In this document: positions 1-5,540 of the stretch, one piece after another | Position numbering within the stretch: the stretch's first letter is position 1 | How the letters are laid out: every line of letters begins with the position of its first letter | DNA from: an uncultured Gemmatimonadota bacterium | GTDB taxonomy: Bacteria > Gemmatimonadota > Gemmatimonadetes > Gemmatimonadales > GWC2-71-9 | NCBI GenBank assembly: GCA_913009915.1 | Contig: CAJVYZ010000147.1 | Span: forward strand, 1-6,944 | DNA length: 6,944 nucleotides | Direction: 5' to 3' | Translations under genes and position numbers: made by a program | The notes under the pieces: generated by a model | Told to the model about the DNA's origin: nothing | Seen by the model: the letters and a program-made list of their open reading frames with translations, nothing else | Database searches by the model: none

Positions 1-71
1 TTTTTCAAGCAGAAGACGGCATACGAGATATATCAGTGTGACTGGAGTTCAGACGTGTGCTCTTCCGATCT
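1..71. other. Illumina P7/index/read-2 adapter (sequencing artefact)
   Basis: This is not biological sequence. After five T's, positions 6-29 are the P7 flow-cell sequence beginning CAAGCAGAAGACGGCATACG. Positions 30-37 are an 8-base index (ATATCAGT). Positions 38-71 are the TruSeq read-2 adapter ending GCTCTTCCGATCT. The leading T's are the complement of the poly-A that often follows adapter read-through. Translations running into this stretch give peptides well known as database contaminants: SEEHTSELQSH on the minus strand and MTGVQTCALPI on the plus strand. Any reading frame that enters 1-71 must be cut at 72. Confidence 0.98.
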
Positions 72-225
72 GCCGTCTCCGACGAGCGGAACGCGGTGAT
101 CCTGATGGGCTATCAAGCCCCGCACACGCTGGGCCGCCGCATTCAGGAACGTCAGGAGTTCGTCCGCATCTTCGGCCGCGAGCAACCGCTCAAGTGCCGC
201 GTCGAACAACTCAGCGGCCTCCCCC
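72..225 (+). pseudogene. RMMBL-type metallo-beta-lactamase exonuclease fragment, probably joined by chimerism
   Basis: The plus-strand frame from 72 reads NAVILMGYQAPHTLGRRI, then VRIFG, then CRVEQLSGL. This is the pattern of the beta-CASP/RMMBL segment of MBL-fold RNA-processing exonucleases, where such a stretch leads straight into a SAHAD metal-binding motif. Here the similarity stops right after SGL (about 222-225). The frame continues to a stop near 410 as sequence with no family resemblance, antisense to the kinase gene, and neither other plus-strand frame restores SAHAD. About 50 residues are present, lacking both the catalytic N-terminal half and the end. The piece is about one short-read length long and lies directly against the adapter. 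I therefore think it was joined on artificially, although a real rearrangement is possible. Family assignment is from motif memory. Confidence 0.6.
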
Positions 226-1517
226 TCGACGGTGGTCTGACGGACAGGCGTCTCCGGCTCATCCGTGTCATACAGGTAGGCGGTGAGGGAGAGTCGTCCT
301 GCCACCTCGGTGATCTGACCGGTGACGTAGCGTCCCGCGGCCAGCTCCCGGGCGATCTCCCGGCCGGCCGCCGGGTCGGCGATGTCGATCTCCCGGGTGT
401 TTACGAGTGAGATGACCGCCCTGGGATTGACGGTGGTGAGGCCGCTTGCCCCGGTGCCGGCCAACTTGGCGCTCATGAGGTCGACCATTCCCTCGCCCAG
501 GTAGTCGAACTCGGGCGCGCCGCGGATGGTGAACGGCACCACCGCCAGCACACTGTGATCCAGCGAACCGGCGGCGCCCGCAATACGGGAGGAGAGCACC
601 CCGACCGCGATGGCGGCCAACACCACGGACGTGGCCACCCCTATCAATAGGCGCTGGCGCTGGCGGGACCGAGGCCGCGACCGTGGAGCGGAGGACGTTG
701 CCGCGCCGGGCATCGAGTCCAGCTGGGCCACCAGATCCGCGGCAGAATCGAAGCGGTCGTCCGGCGCCTTCTCCAGGCAGCGGTCGATGATGTCGCTGAG
801 GGCGTCCGGCACGTCACTGCGGTAGTGCGACAGCGGCGCCGGCTGCTTGTTGATGATGGCGTACATCACCGCCGGCTCGACGTCGCCGGCGAAGGGCCGC
901 TCCTTGGTCAGCAGTTGGTACAGGATCACCCCGAGAGACCACAGGTCGGTGCGGTGATCGACGCCGTGTCCGTCGATCTGCTCGGGACTCAAGTAGCCCG
1001 AGCTGCCCATGATGGCGCCGGTCTGGGTCAGGGTCCGGCCCGAGGCGAGTTTGGCGATGCCGAAGTCGAGCAGTTTGACCTCGCCGCGGTCGGTGATCAT
1101 GACGTTGGCCGGCTTCAGGTCTCGGTGAACGATGCCGGCCTCGTGGGCCCGTTCGAGAGCCAGGGCAAGTTGCCGAGCGATGTCGGCCGCCTGCTCGGCG
1201 GAGAAATCTTCGGTCGTCAACCGTTGTTCGAGGGTCTGTCCCCGATAGAACGCCATGACGATGTACAACTCGCCCTCATCGGTCTCGGCGATCTCGTGGA
1301 CTGTGCAGATGTTGGCGTGATCCAGCGCCGAGGCGGCCTTGGCCTCACGGATGAAGCGTTCCTTGGCCTGGTCGTCGAGACTCGCCTCGGGGGGGAGGCA
1401 CTTGATGGCGACGGCGCGGTCGAGCTTGACGTCCCGGGCCAGGTAGACGATCCCCATGCCGCCCTGGCCCAGTTGCTCGATGATCTCGTAGTGGGATACG
1501 GTTTGGCCGGGATGCAT
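72..1517 (-). CDS. Membrane-anchored Hanks-type Ser/Thr protein kinase with TolB/FlgO-like sensor domain, 3' end missing
   Basis: This is a eukaryotic-like serine/threonine kinase that phosphorylates proteins in the cytoplasm. From the ATG at 1517 it shows the glycine-rich loop GQGGMG (17-22), VAIK lysine K39, helix-C glutamate E58, HRDLKPAN (131-138, catalytic D133), DFG (151-153) and SPE (177-179), so it should be active. An Arg-rich linker leads to one membrane helix at about 289-310. From about residue 320 an outside domain begins (VLAVVPF, then YLGEGM, then a YVTGQI strand). It resembles the TolB-N/FlgO-like domain often found on such kinases, where TPR repeats usually follow. The end is lost: sequence beyond about 180-228 is doubtful because of the RMMBL-like join, and the frame then runs into adapter. 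The ATG start is chosen because the kinase fold begins just after it. A GTG at 1565 would add 16 residues encoded by repeat sequence. No clear Shine-Dalgarno is seen. Confidence 0.9.
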
Positions 1518-1525
1518 GGAAGCTA

Positions 1526-1555
1526 GGGAACTAGAGGACCAGGGATCTGGGGACC
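1526..1555. repeat. Degenerate heptad repeat just upstream of the kinase start
   Basis: On the plus strand the units are GGGAACT, a 2-base gap, then AGGACCA, GGGATCT and GGGGACC back to back, close to GGGAYCA. On the kinase strand this is a degenerate TCCCTAG-like heptad tract occupying the positions where a ribosome binding site would lie. It is the weakest of the four heptad tracts, because the units are imperfect and the spacing is interrupted once. Confidence 0.45.
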
Positions 1556-1605
1556 ACCCACCCACACTAAGTACACCGCGGGAGTCGACAAGGCAAGAAG
1601 CTGGC

Positions 1606-1654
1606 GGCGGGTGGCCAATGGCCGACGGCCGTCGAATGGTGGCGCATGGCTTTC
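1606..1654. repeat. Seven-unit imperfect heptad tract (GGCCNAN-like)
   Basis: Seven consecutive 7-mers can be read without a gap: GGCGGGT, GGCCAAT, GGCCGAC, GGCCGTC, GAATGGT, GGCGCAT and GGCTTTC. Six of the seven start with GGC. The middle units create a perfect 12-bp palindrome, CGACGGCCGTCG, at 1623-1634, which could also serve as a regulator site. The tract lies between two divergent genes about 90 bp from the kinase start and is non-coding. Confidence 0.55.
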
Positions 1655-1739
1655 CTTTGTCTCTTCCTTATGTAGGTCGGCAATCTACCGTCCTACGTCA
1701 ACCGCCGGGAGGCCGTTTCGGGATCCCCCTGTCCCCCCA

Positions 1740-1767
1740 TTGCCAAACCCGAACGCAGGTGTAGTAT
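1740..1767 (+). promoter_or_regulatory. Candidate promoter of the acyltransferase operon
   Basis: TTGCCA (1740-1745, five of six matches to the sigma-70 -35 box) is followed after 16 bp by TAGTAT (1762-1767, four of six matches to the -10 box). It would give a leader of about 110 nt before the TTG start at 1885. It sits in an otherwise gene-free region upstream of the three-gene operon. The call rests on consensus matching only, and in GC-rich bacteria of uncertain phylum such matches are weak evidence. Confidence 0.35.
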
Positions 1768-1884
1768 TGGCCCTTCGCTCCGGCAGCCTCCAGAGCCACC
1801 GCGTCATCAGCGGTCTTCGCCAGCCGGCGGCCCCCCAGTTCCCGCGCACTGAGACCCGCGACCGCACTCCCCCGAGGAGAACGT

Positions 1885-3306
1885 TTGCTCTTCAACTCCC
1901 TGACGTTCGTGGTCTTCTTCAGCATCGTTCTGGTGCTGCACTACTTGCCGTTCTCCTGGCGCCAGAAGAAGATCAACCTCCTCGTCGCCAGCTACCTGTT
2001 CTACGCGGCGTGGAATCCCCCGTTCGTCATTCTGTTGTGGATCTCGACCGTGGTCGACTGGTACGTGGCCAAGGCCATACACCGGGAACAACGCCAGCAC
2101 CAGCGCCGCTTGCTCCTGTTCCTCAGCATCGCCGTCAACCTCGGCATCCTGGGCTACTTCAAGTACGGCGGGTTCCTGCTGGACAACTGGGTCGCGCTGA
2201 TGGGCACGCTGGGTATCCCGTGGCAGGCGGCCGGGTGGAGCATCGTACTCCCGGTGGGCATCTCGTTCTACACCTTCCAGACGATGGCCTACTCGCTCGA
2301 CGTCTATCTGCGGCGCGCGGAACCGGCCGAGTCGGTGCTCGACTTTTCGCTGTTCGTCACCTTCTTCCCCCAGCTGGTGGCGGGCCCCATCGTCCGGCCC
2401 ACGCACCTGATACCCCAGTTCGCGGAGCCGGTAACAGCCAACCGGCAGCAACTCCTTTGGGGGCTGGCGTTGATGACGCTGGGCCTGTTCGAGAAGATCG
2501 TGGTGGCCGACGGCGCCCTGGCCCCTGCCGCCGAGGCGGTGTTCGGATCCGGCAAGGCCGTGACCATGGTCGACGCCTGGCTCGGCACCCTGGCCTTCTC
2601 GGGGCAGATCTTCTCCGACTTCGCCGGCTATTCCACCACGGCCATCGGCGTGGCGTTGTGCCTGGGATTCTCGCTGCCGAACAACTTCAACTATCCCTAC
2701 GCCTCGCTCGGGTTCTCCGACTTCTGGCGCCGGTGGCACATCTCGCTGTCGACCTGGTTGCGGGACTACCTGTACGTTCCCCTGGGCGGCAATCGCAAGG
2801 GAAACGGCCGCACCTACGTAAACTTGATGGTGACCATGCTGCTGGGCGGGCTGTGGCACGGAGCCAGCTGGACCTTCGTGGTGTGGGGCGGGCTGCACGG
2901 CGTCTACCTGACGGCCGAACGTTTTCTCCGTGGGCGCTTCAAGGGAGCCCGGGTGGCGCAGACGGTGCTGTTCAAGTTCGGCCTGGCGCTGCTGACCTAC
3001 TTCCTGGTGAACATCACCTGGGTGTTCTTCCGCTCGCCCGACTTCCCCACCGCCTGGCGCATGATTCGATCGATGGTAGGCGCCACCTCCGGCGGGGCCG
3101 TGGTGCTGCCGGCGGTGTACGTAGCTCAAGTGGTGATCGTCATCGCCGGCATTCTGGCGGTACACTGGTTCATGCGCGAACGTGTGCTGGAGGAAGTGGT
3201 GGCCCGGACCCGCTGGTGGGTGGTGAGTACCGTATGGGCCGCGATGCTGTTCGCCATCATCGTGACTCAGGGTTCCGGCAATGCTTTCATCTATTTCCAG
3301 TTCTGA
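1885..3306 (+). CDS. MBOAT-family O-acyltransferase (AlgI/DltB/PatA type)
   Basis: This is a polytopic inner-membrane protein of 473 residues, the usual size for AlgI-type MBOAT enzymes. These move an acyl group, usually acetyl, across the membrane for attachment to an exopolysaccharide, peptidoglycan or teichoic acid. The N-terminus LFNSLTF matches AlgI-type starts. Further hallmarks are LPVGISFYTFQTMAYSLDVY (122-141), FPQLVAGPIVRP (161-172), FWRRWHISLSTWLRDYLY with H285, and GLWHGASW with the conserved catalytic-type histidine H325. Many hydrophobic segments run through the whole length. The start is a TTG at 1885, supported by GAGGAG five bases upstream and by homology to the family N-terminus; no in-frame ATG fits as well. 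It is first in an operon with an SGNH-like partner and a Usp gene. The substrate cannot be read from the sequence; an exopolysaccharide or cell-wall polymer is inferred. Confidence 0.93.
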   Translation: MLFNSLTFVVFFSIVLVLHYLPFSWRQKKINLLVASYLFYAAWNPPFVILLWISTVVDWYVAKAIHREQRQHQRRLLLFLSIAVNLGILGYFKYGGFLLDNWVALMGTLGIPWQAAGWSIVLPVGISFYTFQTMAYSLDVYLRRAEPAESVLDFSLFVTFFPQLVAGPIVRPTHLIPQFAEPVTANRQQLLWGLALMTLGLFEKIVVADGALAPAAEAVFGSGKAVTMVDAWLGTLAFSGQIFSDFAGYSTTAIGVALCLGFSLPNNFNYPYASLGFSDFWRRWHISLSTWLRDYLYVPLGGNRKGNGRTYVNLMVTMLLGGLWHGASWTFVVWGGLHGVYLTAERFLRGRFKGARVAQTVLFKFGLALLTYFLVNITWVFFRSPDFPTAWRMIRSMVGATSGGAVVLPAVYVAQVVIVIAGILAVHWFMRERVLEEVVARTRWWVVSTVWAAMLFAIIVTQGSGNAFIYFQF

Positions 3307-3340
3307 AGGGGACCGCCGAGGATGATTGGGAGACCGACCG

Positions 3341-4408
3341 ATGGCTGACATTCCACTCAGACCCACGCCGGGCCAGCCGTGGGGCAAGCTGGCGCTGTTG
3401 ATGTCGCTGCTGCTGGTCATGGGGATGGGCACGTGGGAGGGCTACTGGCGGAGCCTGCAGTACGCTCCGTCGTACCGCGGCAGCGACGGCTTGTGGGCCC
3501 TGTTGCGGCGCCAGGTCGACCGGCCGGGTCCGGCCACGGTGACCATCGGATCGTCGCGCACGCTGTCGGACCTGAACCTGGAGACGTGGCGCGACGTTAC
3601 CGGGCTCAGGCCCATCCAGCTGGCGCTGGAGGGCACCCAGCCACGTGCGGTGCTGGACGATCTGGCCCAGCACGGGTTCTCGGGGTTGCTGATCGTGGGC
3701 CTGACGCCGGTGTTGTTCACTCTCCCCGATACCGGCTACCGGGCCGAGGCGGTGCGCCGCTACGGGAACGAGAGCCCATCACAGTGGTTGGGCCAGCAGA
3801 TCTCGATGCCACTGGAACAGGTGTTGGCGTTCTACAACTTCGACACCGCACTCTTTACCGTGATCGAGCGCCAGACATGGTGGCCCGCCCGGACCGGATA
3901 TCAGCCACCCCTCCCCCCCGTCCGCAAATTGTTCAACTACCGCCGCACCCGGCAGGCAGACCTGTGGACCAAACTGGATGACGACGCCGAGTATCGGGAG
4001 TTGGCCCGGGACATCTGGCGCGAGTACCTCAACTTCAAGCCTGACCTGCCACCCGAAGACGTGCTGCGACAGCAGTTCGAGAACATGTTGCAGGAGGTCC
4101 GATCGGACGTTGAAACCATTAGGGCAGCCGGTGGCGAGGTGGTCTTCATACGGCTCCCCTCGAACGGCGAATTCCGCGCGGTGGAGAACGGCGCCTTCCC
4201 GCGCGAGCGTGTGTGGCAGCCCATCATCGGAGCTGCCGGAGTGGTCGGCATCCATTTCGAAGACTACCCGGCCCTCCGGGGGATGTCCCTGCCGGAGTGG
4301 TCGCACATGTCGACCCGCGACACCGACCGGTTCACCCGCGCCCTGATCGCCATCATCCGCAGCCAACTCGCCGCCCGCGGCGTCGAGCGCCAGGAGCTGA
4401 CCCCATGA
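3341..4408 (+). CDS. Membrane-anchored SGNH/DltD/AlgJ-like acyltransferase partner
   Basis: This 355-residue protein has a short cytoplasmic N-terminus and one hydrophobic segment at about 14-29 (LALLMSLLLVMGMG). It then has a large domain expected outside the membrane. GSSRT (70-74) fits the SGNH block-I nucleophile motif, LALEGTQP resembles the following conserved glycine block, and LLIVGLTPVLF is the central strand. Near the end, EWSHMS (319-324, H322) corresponds to the DxSHLS motif holding the catalytic Asp and His, but with Glu in place of Asp. Proteins of this kind work with an MBOAT enzyme and pass acetyl groups to the final polymer, as AlgJ/AlgX, PatB and DltD do. The gene lies 34 bp after the MBOAT stop. 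I prefer the ATG at 3341, preceded by GGGAG at 8-nt spacing; a TTG at 3326 would add five residues. The fold is assigned by motifs, not alignment. Confidence 0.75.
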   Translation: MADIPLRPTPGQPWGKLALLMSLLLVMGMGTWEGYWRSLQYAPSYRGSDGLWALLRRQVDRPGPATVTIGSSRTLSDLNLETWRDVTGLRPIQLALEGTQPRAVLDDLAQHGFSGLLIVGLTPVLFTLPDTGYRAEAVRRYGNESPSQWLGQQISMPLEQVLAFYNFDTALFTVIERQTWWPARTGYQPPLPPVRKLFNYRRTRQADLWTKLDDDAEYRELARDIWREYLNFKPDLPPEDVLRQQFENMLQEVRSDVETIRAAGGEVVFIRLPSNGEFRAVENGAFPRERVWQPIIGAAGVVGIHFEDYPALRGMSLPEWSHMSTRDTDRFTRALIAIIRSQLAARGVERQELTP

Positions 4409-4842
4409 GTGTTCTCGTCGCTGTGGACTTCTCCCCCGTTACCGCCGGACAACTCGACGCGGTGCGTGAACTGGCCAAGGGCCGCACGCTGAAGGTGTTC
4501 CTGATCCACGTGGCCGAGCCCGATCCCGACTTCGTGGGCTACCAGGCCGGACCCGCCGTGGTACGGGACCAGGTGGACGCCGAGTTCCGCCGGGAGCATC
4601 GTCAATTGGAGGAACTGAGCGCGGAATTGTCGTCGGACACCATCGAAGTTACGCCGGTGTTGGTGCCGGGCCCCACGGTAGACACCCTGCTCGACGAAGC
4701 CCGCCGGCTGGGTGTGGGCCTGCTGGTGGTGGGCTCCCACGGGCACGGCGCGGCCTATGATCTGGTAGTCGGTGGCTTTTCCAACAAGATCATCAGGAAG
4801 TCGCCGGTGCCGGTGTTGGTGGTGCCTTCGAGGGGCAAGTGA
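4405..4842 (+). CDS. UspA-family universal stress protein
   Basis: This is a 145-residue single-domain protein, the normal Usp length. It starts MSVLVAVDFSP, with the first strand and Asp8 of the nucleotide-binding fold, has the second strand VFLIHVAEP (31-39), and ends LLVVGSHGHG ... NKIIRKSPVPVLVVP. The ATP-binding pattern G-x2-G-x9-G-(S/T) is nearly complete (G110, G113, G123), but the last position is Gly124 instead of Ser/Thr, so nucleotide binding is uncertain. Usp proteins are cytoplasmic, usually dimeric, and linked to stress or energy-state responses. The ATG overlaps the stop of the SGNH-like gene (ATGA at 4405-4408) and has CAGGAG (4391-4396) at 8-nt spacing. Translation is therefore probably coupled to the acylation genes. 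Its role in that operon is unknown. Confidence 0.92.
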   Translation: MSVLVAVDFSPVTAGQLDAVRELAKGRTLKVFLIHVAEPDPDFVGYQAGPAVVRDQVDAEFRREHRQLEELSAELSSDTIEVTPVLVPGPTVDTLLDEARRLGVGLLVVGSHGHGAAYDLVVGGFSNKIIRKSPVPVLVVPSRGK

Positions 4843-4877
4843 GGGGCGTGGGGCGTGGGGCGTAGGGCGTGGGACGG
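4843..4877. repeat. Five-unit heptad tract GGGGCGT
   Basis: Directly after the Usp stop codon come GGGGCGT three times without error, then AGGGCGT and GGGACGG, all in one 7-bp register. It is followed at 4889-4904 by two copies of CCGCCTGA. The tract lies in the 133-bp gap between the operon and the next gene. It is not a CRISPR, since there are no spacers, and it shows no hairpin. Confidence 0.8.
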
Positions 4878-4917
4878 AAGGGGTGTGTCCGCCTGACCGC
4901 CTGACCACACGGCAGCC

Positions 4918-4944
4918 TTGACCACCGCGATGCCAAGTTAGATT
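4918..4944 (+). promoter_or_regulatory. Possible promoter of the DUF6526-type gene
   Basis: TTGACC (4918-4923) matches five of six bases of the -35 consensus. TAGATT (4939-4944) matches four of six bases of the -10, but the 15-bp spacer is short. A start shortly downstream would leave room for the Shine-Dalgarno AGGAG at 4964-4968. A promoter here would make the gene independent of the upstream operon. Evidence is consensus matching only. Confidence 0.3.
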
Positions 4945-4975
4945 CAGGAACCACCATCTCACCAGGAGCCCCCCC

Positions 4976-5416
4976 ATGGCGCGATCCGCGGCCGAGCAGA
5001 CGTACGCTACCCATAATCGTTGGTTGGTGCCGTGGCACTTCATCGCCTTTCCTGTGCTGCTGATCAATATGGTCGTGGCGGCGGTGGCGCTGTTCAAGAA
5101 CCCCGGGCTGACGACCGTGTGGTTGTTGCTGGTGGCCATCGCTCTGGTGCTCACGGTGTTCACCGCACGTACCATGGCCATCACCAATCAGGACCGGATC
5201 ATCCGGCTGGAGGAGCGGCTGCGGCTCAATCGGCTGATGCCGGGGCGCGAGGCCGATGTGGCCAGGTTGTCGGTGGATCAGCTGGTCGGACTGCGCTTTG
5301 CCAGCGACGGAGAAGCACCGGGGTTGGTAGACCGTGTCCTGGTCGGGGATCTGAGTGGCCGCAATGACATCAAGAAGGCAGTGAAAGTATGGCGTGGGGA
5401 TACGCTGCGGGTATGA
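4976..5416 (+). CDS. DUF6526-type small membrane protein
   Basis: This is a 146-residue protein of unknown function. It has a short N-terminal tail, two hydrophobic helices at about 20-40 (HFIAFPVLLINMVV...) and 47-64 (TVWLLLVAIALVLTVF), then a soluble, charged C-terminal part. The stretch QDRIIRLEERLRL (72-84), LVGLRFASD (103-111) and DIKKAVKVWRGDTLRV (131-146) match what I remember of the DUF6526 family, whose members have this same two-helix plus charged-tail layout. The charged segment at 72-90 probably forms an amphipathic or coiled-coil helix on the cytoplasmic face. The ATG is supported by AGGAG with 7-nt spacing. The gene stands alone: it is 133 bp from the operon and convergent with the minus-strand pair. 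No function is proposed. Confidence 0.85.
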   Translation: MARSAAEQTYATHNRWLVPWHFIAFPVLLINMVVAAVALFKNPGLTTVWLLLVAIALVLTVFTARTMAITNQDRIIRLEERLRLNRLMPGREADVARLSVDQLVGLRFASDGEAPGLVDRVLVGDLSGRNDIKKAVKVWRGDTLRV

Positions 5417-5457
5417 CTGCTGCAATTGGCGGCGTTGTGCGGGGAGAACGGTGGAGA

Positions 5458-5540
5458 GTGATGATTGATGATTGATGAGTTTTGATTTGTGAAGTGGCAA
5501 ACACTTCTACCTCAGAAATCACAAACCATCAATCATCAAT
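5458..5540. repeat. Inverted pair of heptad tracts with central hairpin between convergent genes
   Basis: The left arm reads GTGATGA, TTGATGA, TTGATGA, GTTTTGA, TTTGTGA (5458-5492) in a strict 7-bp register. The right arm, read on the minus strand from 5539, gives TTGATGA, TTGATGG, TTTGTGA, TTTCTGA. The arms pair perfectly over 14 bp (5464-5477 with 5527-5540) and further with one bulge. Between them GAAGTG-gcaaa-CACTTC (5491-5507) forms a perfect 6-bp stem with a 5-base loop. The right arm also encodes the last residues and stop of the minus-strand gene (5519). It could stop or stabilise transcripts from both converging genes, but no U-tract typical of an intrinsic terminator is present. Confidence 0.75.

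Larger units (their letters stand above)
1518..1884. other. Divergent intergenic region between kinase and acyltransferase operon
   Basis: This 367-bp stretch has no convincing gene. It holds two heptad-repeat tracts (1526-1555 and 1606-1654), a 12-bp perfect palindrome CGACGGCCGTCG (1623-1634) inside the second, a candidate promoter for the operon (1740-1767) and a leader of roughly 110 nt ending in the Shine-Dalgarno GAGGAG (1874-1879). Open frames crossing it have no family resemblance and are shadows. No clear kinase promoter could be picked out on the minus strand. Confidence 0.7.

Noticed and set aside
33..71. Kinase reading frame continuing to a stop at 33 with tail SEEHTSELQSH
   Set aside because: These residues are the translation of the Illumina adapter, so the true C-terminus is unknown.
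100..190. DADELLTFL on the minus strand looks like the RMMBL stretch that follows SAHAD
   Set aside because: It is antisense to a much longer and better RMMBL match on the plus strand, lacks the SAHAD histidines and does not continue into family sequence, so I treat it as chance.
1611..3401. Long plus-strand open frame of about 596 codons across the acyltransferase gene
   Set aside because: Its Arg/Gly/Pro-rich composition has no membrane segments or motifs. It is a frame shadow of the MBOAT gene in GC-rich DNA.
1807..3432. Long minus-strand open frame of about 541 codons
   Set aside because: It is antisense to the MBOAT gene, His/Gln/Gly-rich with low-complexity character, and has no recognisable domain.
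4843..4877. Repeat tracts considered as CRISPR arrays
   Set aside because: Units are 7 bp, contiguous and without spacers, and no cas gene is nearby.
4264..5187. Minus-strand open frame of about 307 codons across the Usp gene and the gap
   Set aside because: It is antisense to two well-supported genes and contains a PRPTPHAPRP-type stretch that is only the translated heptad tract.
5491..5507. GAAGTG-gcaaa-CACTTC as a standard intrinsic terminator
   Set aside because: The stem is short and AT-balanced and neither side has a following T-run. Termination is possible only through the larger inverted repeat, so I did not annotate it as a terminator.
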